Shown here: piece after piece, positions 12,457-22,528 of the stretch
How positions within the stretch are numbered: position 1 is the stretch's first letter
Layout of the letters: each line of letters opens with the position of its first letter
Source of the DNA: Rouxiella badensis
Lineage (GTDB): Bacteria; Pseudomonadota; Gammaproteobacteria; Enterobacterales; Enterobacteriaceae
Direction of reading: 5' to 3'
Length of the DNA: 64,000 nt
Assembly: GCF_002093665.1 (NCBI RefSeq)
Contig: NZ_MRWE01000025.1
Location: forward strand, 1 to 64,000
The notes under the pieces: model-generated
What the model was told of the DNA's origin: nothing
What the model saw: the letters and a program-made list of their open reading frames with translations, nothing else
Databases searched by the model: none
Program-made: the position numbers and the translations under genes

Positions 12457-13344
12457 ATGGAAGATATAAATGTGGTTGATGGCATTCATAATGCCGGTAC
12501 GTGGTTAGCCAAAAATCAGGAATTGCTGATCCATTATGCGGTCAATATCGTGGCCGCTGTGGTGATTCTGGTCATCGGGTTGGTGGCGGCGAAATTAATC
12601 TCTGGCACGGTAAGTCGCGTAATGCGTCTGCGTAATATCGACCTGACCGTTTCCGATTTCCTGGCAGCACTGGTGCGCTACGCGATTATTGCCTTTACGC
12701 TGATTGCCGTGTTGGGCCGCATTGGCGTGCAGACCACCTCCGTGATAGCCGTTATCGGTGCCGCCGGTTTGGCCGTAGGTCTGGCCCTGCAAGGTTCGCT
12801 GTCAAACTTTGCGGCGGGCGTGTTGCTGGTGATGTTCCGTCAGTTCCGCGTGGGTGAATACGTCGACCTCGGCGGCGTTGCCGGTACCGTAACGCATGTA
12901 CAGATTTTCTCAACGACACTGCTGACGGCGGATAACAAGGTTATCGTGGTGCCTAACGGTAAAGTGATCGCCGGGAACATCATCAATACCTCGCGCGAAC
13001 CGACCAGCCGGACTGACATCATCGTCAGCGTCTCATACGACGCCGAAATTGCGCTGGTGAAGAAGGTGCTGGGCGATATCGCCACTTCCGATGAGCGCAT
13101 CATGCAAGAGAAGGGCGTGGTCGTCCGTCTTAACGAAATGGGCGCCTCGACGCTGGACTTCGTGGTGCGTTACTGGACCGCCAACGGTGATTCCCAGAAC
13201 GTTAAATGGGACCTGCTGGAGAAATTCAAGGAAGCGCTGGATGCCAATAATATCGGTATTCCCTACCCGCAGATGGACGTGCATCTGTTCCGCGCCGCCG
13301 AAGCGAAAGCGGCCGAGCAGCAAGAGGCTGCAAAGGCCGAATAA
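12457..13344 (+). CDS. mscS: Small-conductance mechanosensitive channel MscS
   Basis: Homoheptameric inner-membrane channel that opens under membrane tension to release solutes during hypo-osmotic shock. The 295 residues compare with 286 in E. coli. Three transmembrane helices come first, and the pore-lining TM3 has the alternating Ala/Gly pattern [21 protein letters not shown] beta domain ([20 protein letters not shown]) and an alpha/beta cage domain follow. The C-terminal tail is longer than in E. coli, acidic and alanine rich. It regains E. coli synteny after the pheC-pheP-lacIZY block and is followed by argO. Confidence 0.96.
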   Translation: MEDINVVDGIHNAGTWLAKNQELLIHYAVNIVAAVVILVIGLVAAKLISGTVSRVMRLRNIDLTVSDFLAALVRYAIIAFTLIAVLGRIGVQTTSVIAVIGAAGLAVGLALQGSLSNFAAGVLLVMFRQFRVGEYVDLGGVAGTVTHVQIFSTTLLTADNKVIVVPNGKVIAGNIINTSREPTSRTDIIVSVSYDAEIALVKKVLGDIATSDERIMQEKGVVVRLNEMGASTLDFVVRYWTANGDSQNVKWDLLEKFKEALDANNIGIPYPQMDVHLFRAAEAKAAEQQEAAKAE

Positions 13345-13361
13345 TCTGTCTGCTATCTAAA

Positions 13362-13387
13362 AAAACGCCCTGCTCGCAGGGCGTTTT
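13362..13387 (+). terminator. Rho-independent terminator after mscS
   Basis: ACGCCCTG (13365-13372) pairs with CAGGGCGT (13377-13384) around CTCG. An A tract precedes the stem and T residues follow it. It separates mscS from argO. Confidence 0.88.
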
Positions 13388-13512
13388 GCTTGATGAATCT
13401 GCGCTATTAGCCTGCCTAATAGTCTATTAGAAAATACAATTTCATCTAATGATGACTCTCCCTTACACTGCGGCGCATAGACCTCTTGGACTCATAACAG
13501 GAAATTTTCACC

Positions 13513-14130
13513 ATGTTCTCAATCTTCTTGCAGGGGATGATGCTCAGCGCCGCGATGATCCTGCCCATTGGCCCGCAAAACGCCTTTGTCATGAATCAGG
13601 GCATCCGCCGTCAGTACCATCTGATGATTGCCGGGCTCTGTGCTTTTAGCGACATTGTCCTGATCTGCGGCGGTATTTTTGGCGGCAGTGCGTTGCTCGA
13701 CAACTATCCAACCCTGTTGTTTATCGTCAGTTGGGGCGGTGTGGCCTTTCTGCTGTGGTTTGGCTGGGGCGCATTCCGTACCGCGATGGCGGCGAATCCT
13801 TTGCAGGTTGAAGCGAAAGTGATGGAGAAAAGCCGCTGGCGCATCGTGGCCAGCATGATGGCGGTCACCTGGCTCAATCCGCACGTCTATCTCGACACCT
13901 TTGTGGTGCTGGGGAGTCTGGGGGGACGCCTCGCCAGCGATGAGCGCTCCTGGTTTGCGCTGGGCGCGGTGCTTTCCTCCACGCTGTGGTTCTTCGGGCT
14001 GGCGGTGCTTGCGGCGTTGCTGTCACCGTGGCTGAACAAAGGCAAAACGCAGCGCGCGATCAATCTGGTGGTCGGGGTCGTAATGTGGGCGATTGCCCTA
14101 CAGCTTGCATTGCAGAACCTGCATTTCTAA
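13513..14130 (+). CDS. argO: Arginine exporter ArgO
   Basis: LysE-family exporter of 205 residues with about five to six membrane helices. It pumps out arginine (and canavanine), and lysine in some relatives. The N-terminal [14 protein letters not shown] motif and the [10 protein letters not shown] motif are diagnostic for LysE/ArgO. The ATG at 13513 follows an AGGA at 13499. In E. coli argO is activated by ArgP with arginine; argP lies close downstream here too, on the other strand. The AT-rich stretch 13400-13450, with repeated CTAAT/ATTAG elements, is the probable control region. Confidence 0.94.
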   Translation: MFSIFLQGMMLSAAMILPIGPQNAFVMNQGIRRQYHLMIAGLCAFSDIVLICGGIFGGSALLDNYPTLLFIVSWGGVAFLLWFGWGAFRTAMAANPLQVEAKVMEKSRWRIVASMMAVTWLNPHVYLDTFVVLGSLGGRLASDERSWFALGAVLSSTLWFFGLAVLAALLSPWLNKGKTQRAINLVVGVVMWAIALQLALQNLHF

Positions 14131-14209
14131 AAATTTGTCACTAATCTTAATTTCGCTACGTAACGACTGTGCTAGGGTTGTCGCTCACCAGATGAATGAG
14201 GGAAACACT

Positions 14210-14944
14210 GTGAAATTGAAAGCATTGGCTATGGCCGCTATGTTGGGATTAGGGACTTTACCCGCTGCGCTTCAGGCTGCTGAAGTGCCAGAGGGACCGC
14301 ATGTGGTAACTTCAGGTACTGCCAGCGTCGATGCCGTTCCGGACATCGCGACGCTGGCCATTGAAGTCAATGTTTCTGCCAAAGACGCCGCATCAGCGAA
14401 AAAACAGGCCGACCAGCGCGTGGCCGAGTATTTTGCGTTTTTGCAGAAGAACGGAATAGATAAGAAAGACATTAACGCCGCAAACCTGCGCACTCAGCCT
14501 GATTACAGCTACCTGAAAGACGGAAGCAGCGTGCTGAAAGGCTATCGCGCGGTGCGTGAGGTGCAGGTCACTCTGCGTCAGCTGGACAAACTTAACGAAC
14601 TGCTGGACGGGGCTTTAAGTTCTGGACTCAACGAGATCCGTGCCGTTGAACTGGGCGTTGCCAACCCGGACAGCTATCGCGATCGGGCGCGTCAGAAAGC
14701 GATTGATAATGCGACTCAGCAGGCCAAGGCGCTCGCCGAAGGCTTCCACAGCCAGCTTGGCCCGGTGTATAGCATTCGTTATCACGTCGCTAACTACCAG
14801 CCAATGCCGGTCGCCAGAATGTATAAAACGGCCGACGCCGCCGGGCAAAGTGATGCCGCTCAAACCTACGAGCAGCAGAGTATTCACTTTGACGACCAGG
14901 TTGACGTGGTATTTGAGCTGAAGAACGGCGACGCGCCTAAATAA
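14210..14944 (+). CDS. yggE: Periplasmic SIMPL-domain protein YggE
   Basis: DUF541/SIMPL-family protein reported to reduce oxidative stress in E. coli; its biochemical activity is unclear. I start it at GTG 14210, which gives a signal peptide ending LQAAE and follows GAGGG at about 14199. A longer frame begins upstream inside argO but has no signal peptide. The product has 244 residues. The conserved TSGTASVDAVPDIATLAIEV segment, LRTQPDY and VRYHVSNYQP-like motifs match E. coli YggE. Order argO-yggE-argP is as in E. coli. Confidence 0.92.
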   Translation: MKLKALAMAAMLGLGTLPAALQAAEVPEGPHVVTSGTASVDAVPDIATLAIEVNVSAKDAASAKKQADQRVAEYFAFLQKNGIDKKDINAANLRTQPDYSYLKDGSSVLKGYRAVREVQVTLRQLDKLNELLDGALSSGLNEIRAVELGVANPDSYRDRARQKAIDNATQQAKALAEGFHSQLGPVYSIRYHVANYQPMPVARMYKTADAAGQSDAAQTYEQQSIHFDDQVDVVFELKNGDAPK

Positions 14945-14970
14945 GACGTTTAAAACGCTAAATATGTCGG

Positions 14971-14997
14971 CTGACAGAAGGTTAACGCCCCTGTCAG
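14971..14997. terminator. Weak hairpin between convergent yggE and argP
   Basis: CTGACAG (14971-14977) pairs with CTGTCAG (14991-14997) around 13 bases. No T tract follows on either side, so termination is uncertain. It lies exactly between two convergent genes. Confidence 0.3.
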
Positions 14998-15005
14998 TCG
15001 AATCT

Positions 15006-15908
15006 TCAGTCTTGACGAAGAACCTGACGCCCGTGTTCGAGCAGGGCGTCGGTGACTTTTCTCATCATGCGGCTTTCCGGCGCGAAACGATGCCAGTACA
15101 GCATGCGGCGCTGGAACAGTCCGGGCGTCAGGTCAATCAGCTCACCGCTTTCTAACTCTTTCTCAATCTGCAAGTGCGGGATCATACAGCAGGTCGTACC
15201 CTGACGTGCCAGCTGTACGAAGGCTTCTGACGAATTAACGATATGACAGGGCACGCTGCCCGGCGAAAGATCAAAGTTCTGCTGTAAGAAGGCCTGATGC
15301 ATGTCATCGAGATGGTCAAAGGCGACGGCCGGCGCTTTGAGCAGGGCGGAGCGCGTCACGCCGTTCGGGAAATAGCGCTCGGCAAAGCCTTTCGATGCCA
15401 CAAACAGATAGTCGAGTGCCCCCAGCTGGTCCACCAGGCAGCTCGGCAGCGGCTGAGGTTGAATACTCACCGCGCCCACCACTTCACCCCGACGCAAACG
15501 CTCCTGAGTGCGGGTTTCGTCTTCGACCTGCATATTTAGGCGAATCGGGGAGTCAACCAGTACCGACTTCAGTGCCGGAAGCAACCAGGTCGCCAGGCTG
15601 TCGGCGTTGACCGCCAGAGAGAGCAGCAGCGGCGTGTCGTTGCTGTCGTTAATATTGTCATTACCCAGCCACTCTTCTTCGAGCAACTCTACCTGATGCA
15701 GCAGCGCGAGCAGCTTCTGCCCCTGCTCGGTTGGGCGTGGCGGTACGGTTCGTACCAGAAGCGGCTGGCCGAATAAATTTTCCAACTGTTTAATTCGTTG
15801 AGACACGGCGGATTGGGTGATGCACAGCTTTTGTGCCGCGCGCTCAAAACCGCGTTCACGGATCACAGCGTCCAGCGCTTGCAGCGTTCTATAGTCTGGG
15901 CGTTTCAT
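15006..15908 (-). CDS. argP: LysR-type transcriptional regulator ArgP
   Basis: Regulator also called IciA, which activates argO and controls lysine-repressed genes such as dapB and lysP. I start it at ATG 15908 ([20 protein letters not shown]), giving 300 residues against 297 in E. coli. The upstream in-frame extension is unlike any LysR protein. The winged helix-turn-helix is at about residues 17-45 ([19 protein letters not shown]), followed by a linker helix and the effector-binding domain. It is divergent from rpiA and convergent with yggE, exactly as in E. coli. Confidence 0.94.
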   Translation of the reverse strand: MKRPDYRTLQALDAVIRERGFERAAQKLCITQSAVSQRIKQLENLFGQPLLVRTVPPRPTEQGQKLLALLHQVELLEEEWLGNDNINDSNDTPLLLSLAVNADSLATWLLPALKSVLVDSPIRLNMQVEDETRTQERLRRGEVVGAVSIQPQPLPSCLVDQLGALDYLFVASKGFAERYFPNGVTRSALLKAPAVAFDHLDDMHQAFLQQNFDLSPGSVPCHIVNSSEAFVQLARQGTTCCMIPHLQIEKELESGELIDLTPGLFQRRMLYWHRFAPESRMMRKVTDALLEHGRQVLRQD

Positions 15909-16095
15909 CGAAAATCTATTCCTTCGCTCGTTCGGATTTAATGCATATTTAGACACTATGCCACAGTTCTGTAACTTTTGTGGCGCACAAAATCTTCTGC
16001 CCGTTGGCCACAAGTCTGCTCCCCAATTATCCGGGCCATGCTTTATACTAATGAACACTTCAAGACGCATCGTCTACCGATAGAGAAAAATGACC

Positions 16096-16752
16096 ATGAC
16101 TCAGGATGAATTGAAAAAAGCGGTTGGTTGGGCAGCGCTGGAATACGTTACGCCGGGCACGATTGTCGGCGTGGGTACTGGCTCGACGGCGGCGCACTTT
16201 ATTGATGCACTGGCGTCGATTAAACATCAAATCGAAGGCGCTGTGTCGAGCTCTGAAGCCTCGACGGCCAAGCTGAAGAGCTATGGTATCCACGTTTTCG
16301 ACACCAATGAAGTGGACGTGCTGGACGTCTATGTTGACGGTGCTGACGAAATCAACGGCCATATGCAGATGATCAAAGGCGGTGGCGCAGCCCTGACCCG
16401 CGAGAAAATCATCGCCGCCATCTCGCGCAAATTCGTCTGTATCGTCGATGCCTCAAAGCAGGTCGACGTGCTGGGTAAGTTCCCGCTGCCGGTTGAGGTT
16501 ATCCCGATGGCGCGTTCCTACGTGGCTCGCGAGCTGGTTAAATTGGGTGGCCTGCCGGAGTATCGTCAGAATGTGGTGACCGACAACGGCAACGTCATTC
16601 TCGACGTGCACAATCTGAGCATTATTGATGCCATCGCGCTGGAAAATAAGATTAACAGTATCGCTGGTGTTGTCACCGTTGGGCTGTTTGCCAACCGCGG
16701 GGCTGACGTCGCGCTGGTGGGCACGGCAGACGGTGTTAAAGTCGTAAAATAG
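16096..16752 (+). CDS. rpiA: Ribose-5-phosphate isomerase A
   Basis: Pentose phosphate enzyme that interconverts ribose 5-phosphate and ribulose 5-phosphate. Its 218 residues match E. coli RpiA. The motifs [10 protein letters not shown] (27-36), VDGADEI and the [11 protein letters not shown] catalytic loop are present. I start at the second of two close ATGs (16096, not 16090) because the protein then begins [10 protein letters not shown] like E. coli. It may also serve the sugar cluster at 41-48.6 kb if ribose or allose enters there. A structured intergenic region separates it from serA. Confidence 0.95.
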   Translation: MTQDELKKAVGWAALEYVTPGTIVGVGTGSTAAHFIDALASIKHQIEGAVSSSEASTAKLKSYGIHVFDTNEVDVLDVYVDGADEINGHMQMIKGGGAALTREKIIAAISRKFVCIVDASKQVDVLGKFPLPVEVIPMARSYVARELVKLGGLPEYRQNVVTDNGNVILDVHNLSIIDAIALENKINSIAGVVTVGLFANRGADVALVGTADGVKVVK

Positions 16753-17118
16753 CCTGTCTAGAGATAAGCGTGAGATCTGTTTTGCGCTCATAACATAATG
16801 CAATGTTATGAAGATGATAATTTTCCCCATGAATCATCTTTTATTTAAAACGGCTAATTTGGTGACTTATGTCACATAATGAGGCCGTTTTAACGTTTAT
16901 ATCCAGCTCGTCACGCAATGTAAGTATTAAGTTCTGAAAATTGTTGGGTCAGTCAGGGCTTGTGCTAGGGGATAGGCAATCGTTTGTATTGCCCGGCGCA
17001 AAAATTTTGTTATGTTGACTGTGAGCTGCGCAAAGCAGTGACTTCTGAAGTCTGCATTCAGCATGAATAACTTTCGGTATTCGTTACTGCCGGTATGAAT
17101 AAATAGTAGGGTCGGGAA
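16753..17118. other. rpiA-serA intergenic region with inverted repeats
   Basis: This 366-base region holds two clear structures. The first is CATAACAT (16789-16796) with ATGTTATG (16803-16810). The second is a large arm TTAAAACGGC (16845-16854)/GCCGTTTTAA (16884-16893) that encloses a second hairpin, GTGAC (16862-16866)/GTCAC (16871-16875). TTGCCC (16989-16994) and TATGTT (17011-17016), spaced 16 bases, could be the serA promoter. E. coli serA is regulated by Lrp and CRP. I could not place an Lrp site. Confidence 0.5.
16845..16893. terminator. Nested hairpin, possible bidirectional terminator
   Basis: A ten-pair outer stem (TTAAAACGGC/GCCGTTTTAA) encloses a five-pair inner stem (GTGAC/GTCAC with a TTAT loop). 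AT-rich ends on both sides allow termination of rpiA transcripts, but there is no long T run. A protein-binding cruciform is the alternative. Confidence 0.45.
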
Positions 17119-18357
17119 ATGGCAAAAGTATCACTCGGAAAAGACAAAATTAAGTTTCTGCTGGTTGAAGGTGTCCACCAAAGCGCAGTCGACACGCTTC
17201 ACGCCGCCGGTTATACCAATATCGAGTTTCATAAAGGGGCGCTGGATACTGAAGCGCTGAAAGAGTCGATCCGTGATGCACATTTTGTCGGGATCCGATC
17301 CCGTTCCCAACTGACCGAAGAAGTCTTTGCTGCGGCTGAAAAGCTGGTTGCCGTCGGCTGTTTCTGCATCGGTACCAACCAGGTGAATCTGACCTCTGCC
17401 ACTAAACGTGGTATTCCAGTATTCAACGCTCCCTTCTCCAATACCCGCTCGGTTGCCGAAATGGTACTGGGCGAGATGCTGTTGATGATGCGCGGCATTC
17501 CGGCGGCTAACGCCAAGGCGCACCGTGGTATCTGGAACAAGCTGGCCGTGGGCTCCTATGAAGCGCGCGGCAAACGTCTGGGTATCGTCGGCTATGGCCA
17601 TATCGGTACGCAGCTGGGTATTCTGGCCGAAGGTCTGGGGATGAAGGTTTACTTCTACGACATCGAAAGCAAGCTGCCTCTGGGCAACGCGCAGCAGATC
17701 CCTACGCTGACCGAACTGCTGAACACCAGCGACGTGGTTACCATGCACGTGCCTGAAACGGCTAACACCAAAGACATGATTGGTGCTGAAGAACTGGCGC
17801 AGATGAAGCCTGGTGCGCTGCTTATCAACGCCTCACGCGGCACGGTCATCGACATCCCTGCGCTGTGCGACGCGCTGCGCAGCAAGCATCTTTCCGGTGC
17901 GGCAATTGACGTATTCCCGGAAGAGCCGGCGACCAACAGCGATCCGTTCACTTCACCACTGTGTGAATTTGATAACGTGATCCTGACTCCGCACATTGGG
18001 GGTTCAACCATGGAAGCGCAGGAAGGTATTGGTCTGGAAGTCGCCGGTAAGCTGGCCAAATACTCTGATAACGGGTCTACGCTGTCTGCGGTTAACTTCC
18101 CGGAAGCTTCGCTGCCAACGCACAGCGAGAAAGCCAGCCGTCTGCTGCATATCCATGAAAACCGTCCGGGCGTGCTGACCAGCATCAACCAGATCTTCGC
18201 CGAGCAGGGCATCAACATTGCCGCGCAGTATCTGCAAACCAGTCCGGAAGTGGGTTATGTGGTTATCGACGTTGAGGCCGATATTGAGACTGTTGATACC
18301 GCGCTACAGCTGATGAAGGCTATCCCAGGCACCATTCGCGCGCGTCTGCTTTACTGA
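17119..18357 (+). CDS. serA: D-3-phosphoglycerate dehydrogenase
   Basis: First enzyme of serine biosynthesis: it oxidises 3-phosphoglycerate to 3-phosphohydroxypyruvate and is feedback inhibited by serine. The 412 residues compare with 410 in E. coli. The NAD-binding GYGHIGTQLG loop, NASRGTVIDIPAL, the catalytic histidine region HIGGSTMEAQ and a C-terminal ACT domain (HENRPGVLTSIN) are present. The ATG at 17119 follows an AGGGTCGGGA ribosome site. A strong terminator follows. In E. coli fau comes next; here a broken metalloprotease gene lies between. Confidence 0.97.
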   Translation: MAKVSLGKDKIKFLLVEGVHQSAVDTLHAAGYTNIEFHKGALDTEALKESIRDAHFVGIRSRSQLTEEVFAAAEKLVAVGCFCIGTNQVNLTSATKRGIPVFNAPFSNTRSVAEMVLGEMLLMMRGIPAANAKAHRGIWNKLAVGSYEARGKRLGIVGYGHIGTQLGILAEGLGMKVYFYDIESKLPLGNAQQIPTLTELLNTSDVVTMHVPETANTKDMIGAEELAQMKPGALLINASRGTVIDIPALCDALRSKHLSGAAIDVFPEEPATNSDPFTSPLCEFDNVILTPHIGGSTMEAQEGIGLEVAGKLAKYSDNGSTLSAVNFPEASLPTHSEKASRLLHIHENRPGVLTSINQIFAEQGINIAAQYLQTSPEVGYVVIDVEADIETVDTALQLMKAIPGTIRARLLY

Positions 18358-18389
18358 TTAATTTTGAGCAGTTTTAATTTTTGAATGGC

Positions 18390-18417
18390 AAAAGGGGCAT
18401 CGAGAGATGCCCCTTTT
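18390..18417. terminator. Rho-independent terminator after serA
   Basis: AAAAGGGGCATC (18390-18401) and GATGCCCCTTTT (18406-18417) form a perfect 12-pair stem around GAGA. The A and T ends make it work in both directions, which suits serA and the protease gene converging on it. Confidence 0.92.
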
Positions 18418-18449
18418 CAGTAATATCACAGCTGTAAAAAAGTCAGCCG

Positions 18450-20951
18450 CTATTTACAGCTAGCGTGCATATTTTTGTCACCAATTTCGCGCCAAACTCC
18501 CCATGTACCATCGACACCCGGCACATTGCCTACCGTCCACCAACCGTTCATCCATTGTTTCCCCTGATAAGATACTTTTACACAGGGCTTAGGATAGGTT
18601 TTTGAGGATATCCATTGAGGGTTGTCTGCGGTTGCCGCAGGTTTTTGCGTAACCTGAGTTTCACTGGTGGCACTTGCACCGTGCGTATCCGTCACTGTGA
18701 CGTTAAAACGGTAGGTGGTTTGTTTTTCCACGGCGGGGAATGATGCTGTAGCCTGAATGGTTTGAGCATTTTTGAGAGTAATTTGTGGGCCAGAAGATAT
18801 CTGTCTCCACTGGTACTTCAGGCTGTCGCCGTCAGGGTCGCTGCTGCCCACGGCCGATAAAATGACGCTGCCTGAACCGGTAATTTCTGCTGGCGTGGCT
18901 TTTGCAATGGCAGTCGGAGCATGATTCTCTGGCTGATTATCGTCTCCTTCATTGCTTTTTTTCTCGATATTGAGAATAAAATCATCAAAATGTACGTCTG
19001 ATGTTACCCCCATTTTTTTCGTTGCCTGCACTTGAACTTCGAGTAGCGTTGCCTGTGCTGGTAAGTCAACTGAGACCGTATTATTCAGCCAGCGTTTTTT
19101 GAGGCCTTGAGTATTTACCTGCGCCGTTTTAAGCGTCGCCCCCTTTGCATTTTTAGCAATCAAATAGACTGTACCGTAATCACCATCTCCAAAACCATTG
19201 CTCTTAAATTGCAGTTTGGCAACGTGATTACCCTGACTGACTAAAGACTTGTCCAAGGCGATGCTCTGGCTTATTTGGTCATGGGTGGCATTATTGGCCG
19301 CGCTATTATTGATTCTCGCGGTAAAGAAGTATTTCCCTTTGGCTGGCAGGATACCGTCCTGGCTGGTCACCACGCGGAATTGTCCCTGAGTCAGTTTCCA
19401 GCCACTTAGGTTACCGGTTTCTGCGCCCGCATTTTGCAGCGAGGTAGAGACTTCATCGGGTACAATCTCTTCACCAGATTCGGTAAACGCTTGTACACGA
19501 ACAATAATATCATCTATCGCTGTATTTTTAGAGGCAACCGCCAAGTGCCATTTTCCAGCAGCGGGCTTGGTCACACCCAAAGAGGTATTCCATTCTTCAC
19601 GCCCTTTATAGTCGTAATCATTGGCCGAAGGCCAGCTTCCTTTGCTGAGATAAAGGCTAAATTGGCCGGTTTCTTCGTGCTGCGGACCCGGTACGGCACT
19701 GACAGCCAATCTATGGGTATTGGCCGGCACGTTAAATTCGATACGATGCAGATAATTATTGGATTTGTTCAGCTTAACGCTTTGTTCTGCCAGCATTAGC
19801 GATTTTTCGTGATCAAAAGGGATCACTGCTGGATTGTAGCCCGAGATTTTTGCCGCATTATCTCGCCAGACTCACGCCATATTGGCCTTGTTCTTGTCAC
19901 CGATCGGCAAACCATAGTTGTCTTGCAAATCGGGATTGGAGAAGTAGCCGATATCGTTACCACACTGTATGGTTTGGGTTTTATCGTTGTCCCAGCCATG
20001 ATGATCGCCACTGCCTGACCAACAATGGTTACCACCGATGTTATGGCTCAATTCATGGCGCAGGGAAGTTGAAGAGTAGAGCGTGTTAATGCTGTAGCGG
20101 CCATTAAGGTCGGCAATGCCGACAGTCGTATCGTCATTATTACCTTCGAAAAAAGCAGCGATGAGGTCGGGACCATATTCGGACATGCCCTGACTAAACA
20201 GTTTATTTATTTTTGATAGCGTACCACCAGTAATCGAGTAATCCTGATCAATGATTTGCGTGCCTACCAGCCTGACGCGTATTTTTTCAATGCGGGAGTT
20301 TTTTAAAGCCTGATTGACTGTGGTTAACTGAGCAAGCGCGAAGGCTTCAGGATCAATAATCGTTTTCGCTGCGGCTTTTGAGAAACCGGCAAGAACATCG
20401 ATAACAATATATCCGTCTTTATCAATATCTCCCTTATATAGGGAGCTGCCGTCTCGTGCCAAAGTTTGTAAAGCATCGCCTTGAACGGCGGGGATTAGCG
20501 TATCTTCTTGGGAAAAAATAGGTTTTTTGAACGTAATTTGAGTTTGTTCACCTGCGGGCGTGCTGTAAATGATTTTATGCTGATCGGGATACATCGCCAG
20601 GAAACTTTTATCCTCACGAAGCACCAGAATCATATCCGTTGACTCTGCAGAGCGAATTAATAACGGCATTTTTCCGGTAAATACAACGGCGTCTTTATAC
20701 TTCGCATCCCTGGCCATTGTTGCCGTAGAGGATGCCGACAACTCGGTTACTGATACTGAGTCGGTATCGCGCAGAAGCGCTGACAGCTTAAGAAACTGAC
20801 CTGTTTCTCGTTCACTGCTGCTAGACATAGGGGCCTGAATATTAGGCAACATGAAAGCTGCTGTTTTGTCCGATAAATCATCAGCATTTGCAGTATTGAA
20901 CGAGGCTATTACCGCGAGTGCTGCAAGTGTTAATCCGTAGTGTTTTTTCAT
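18450..20951 (-). pseudogene. Secreted zinc metalloprotease interrupted by a TGA
   Basis: The reading frame runs from ATG 20951 (GGAAG ribosome site; signal peptide ending about NANA, residue 23) to a TAA at 18450, but codon 360 (19872-19874) is TGA. The frame is unchanged after it, so this is one nonsense codon, not a frameshift. The first part has the metzincin zinc motif HELSHNIGGNH (299-309) and a FSNPD segment typical of reprolysin-like bacterial proteases. After the stop come a pre-peptidase C-terminal-like domain, then a module from about residue 508 to 833 (jelly-roll-like, PKD-like, CBM5/12-like with WWT and WREIG) shared with the M60 protein at 55.6 kb. As written, the product would keep the catalytic domain but lose every C-terminal domain. 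Sequencing error or recent inactivation are both possible. Confidence 0.75.
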
Positions 20952-21111
20952 GCTTACTTCCATGTGTAATATAATGTAACAATAATCTGATGAGGATTTT
21001 GCTATATAAAACACATAGAAAACGTCTAACTTGGCTAAGAGGTTTCTTTAAATTTATAAGAAGAATGGGAGTGCAAAGCGGAGGAGGAAACTAACCTGCG
21101 GGGTTAAGGCG

Positions 21112-21714
21112 TTAATCCGGCCAACGCCAGCTTTTACTCGGCGTTAAAATCTCGGGCAACGGAATATCCCACTCCTCACTCGGCAATGTGTCCACCCACT
21201 GGCAGTCGTGGGCAATACCTATCGGGTAAGGGCCACTTTTGCGCCAGTGCTGCAACGTACGGTCATAAAATCCACCCCCCATACCTAATCGTTGCCCGAG
21301 TGAGTCAAAGGCGACGAGCGGCGTGAGGATAATGTTCAGCTGATTGAGCGGCAAAATCTCTCTCACGTCGAGTGCAGGTTCAAGGATATTCAGACGATTC
21401 CGTACCAGCTTTGTCTCGGGACGATAGCGGAGAAACAGCAAATGGCCCACCGTAAAAGGGTGCAATACTGGCAAATAAAGTGTTTTGCCCTCTTGCCACA
21501 GTCGGTCTATCAGCGGAGTAGTGTCGAGTTCTCCGTCAAAAGACAGAAAAACGGACAGCGTTTTAGCCTGCTGAACTTTGGGATGATTGGCGATGCGCTG
21601 CGCTGCTTGCAGGGCAAACTGCTGTTGCTGCTGCTGGGTAAGTTGTTTTCTGCGCTGGCGTACTTCAGTACGAATAGCTTGCCTGATCAGCGCGTGTTGA
21701 GCTGTAAAGGACAT
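21112..21714 (-). CDS. fau: 5-formyltetrahydrofolate cyclo-ligase
   Basis: Also called YgfA. It converts 5-formyltetrahydrofolate to 5,10-methenyltetrahydrofolate using ATP. I start it at ATG 21714 (MSFTAQHALIRQAIR), giving 200 residues against 182 in E. coli; the longer upstream frame runs through the 6S RNA and is not protein. The C-terminal LGMGGGFYDRTL motif and the IGIAHDCQ segment are diagnostic. It lies 36 bases after the 3' end of 6S RNA on the same strand, as in the conserved ssrS-fau arrangement. Confidence 0.93.
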   Translation of the reverse strand: MSFTAQHALIRQAIRTEVRQRRKQLTQQQQQQFALQAAQRIANHPKVQQAKTLSVFLSFDGELDTTPLIDRLWQEGKTLYLPVLHPFTVGHLLFLRYRPETKLVRNRLNILEPALDVREILPLNQLNIILTPLVAFDSLGQRLGMGGGFYDRTLQHWRKSGPYPIGIAHDCQWVDTLPSEEWDIPLPEILTPSKSWRWPD

Positions 21715-21750
21715 AGAAAAAACCAAAGAAGAGAGTGCGGGAAAGAAAGG

Positions 21751-21933
21751 GGAATCTCCGAGATGCCGCCGCAGGCTGTAACCCTTGAACCCATGGTTCA
21801 AGGTGAACGTTCAGTCACAATCTTTAGGCTTCTCGGCGGACCGAGCATGCGCACCGATTGCGGATCATCACATTCTGTTGGTACTAATTATCGGCTCAGG
21901 GGACGGGCCCGCTGGCAAACATCTCAGAGAAAT
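21751..21933 (-). ncRNA. ssrS: 6S RNA
   Basis: On the minus strand the 183-nucleotide sequence begins ATTTCTCTGAGATGTT and ends GGCGGCATCTCGGAGATTCC, which I recognise as the ends of enterobacterial 6S RNA. GCGGGCC, CCCCTGAGCCGAT, GCATGCTCGGTCCG, CCTTGAACC and GGGTTCAAGGGTTACAGCC are also shared with E. coli. 6S RNA mimics an open promoter and sequesters sigma-70 RNA polymerase in stationary phase. It lies between zapA and fau, the conserved position. Confidence 0.97.
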
Positions 21934-21993
21934 TTTTGTGTACTGCTGTAGAGTTAATGTCTCATACAATAAGAAATAAATCAACAGCTTAAC

Positions 21994-22323
21994 TTATTCG
22001 AAAGGCGCCCCTTCACGTTCAGTGATGCGTCCTTGTTCGAGCAGTGCTTGCTCGATGGTTTGTTGCAACATGCGAATACGCTGTTCCATATTGGAGGCAT
22101 AATCGCGTGTTTTCAAGCGTTCTTGAGCAAGTTCGTGACAGACGTTCAATGCCGCGATAAATACCAGTTGCTCTGTATTTGTGACTCTAGTGCGAACTTT
22201 AAGATCTTGCAACCGCTGATTAAGATCCTCTGCAGCCATGTTCAACGCTTCTTGTTGTTCTGGCGGACAATTTACTCTTAATGAGCGACCAAAAATTTGT
22301 ATATCTACCGGTTGTGCAGACAT
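21994..22323 (-). CDS. zapA: Cell division protein ZapA
   Basis: Cytoplasmic coiled-coil protein that binds FtsZ and bundles its filaments at the division ring. I start at ATG 22323, preceded by AGGAAGG, giving 109 residues, the E. coli length. The protein starts [20 protein letters not shown], followed by [12 protein letters not shown] and a C-terminal coiled coil ([19 protein letters not shown]), nearly identical to E. coli. It is divergent from ygfB across about 205 bases. Confidence 0.96.
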   Translation of the reverse strand: MSAQPVDIQIFGRSLRVNCPPEQQEALNMAAEDLNQRLQDLKVRTRVTNTEQLVFIAALNVCHELAQERLKTRDYASNMEQRIRMLQQTIEQALLEQGRITEREGAPFE

Positions 22324-22528
22324 GCCACCTTCCTGCCATATTATTCGCCGGCCCCCGATTAACTCACTGCCAAACCGGCAGGACATCGAAAGCGGGCGCA
22401 ACTATATATACCTCACTCCAGATTTGCAACGCCGTTTAGTACCAACGCATAGCTAGCTAATCTGGTACTGAGACTTGCCTTGGTGGTAGCATAACACGAA
22501 CTTATCCAGCCAACGATGGCGAATGCGC

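Noticed and set aside
14093-14209. N-terminal extension of yggE into argO
   Set aside because: It removes the signal peptide from the N-terminus and is not conserved; GTG 14210 with GAGGG is the better start.
15909-16070. 54-codon N-terminal extension of argP
   Set aside because: LysR proteins begin with the winged helix; the extension crosses the argP-rpiA promoter region.
19872-19874. In-frame TGA read as selenocysteine
   Set aside because: There is no reason for selenium in a metzincin at this position and no hairpin was identified just after it; a nonsense change is simpler.
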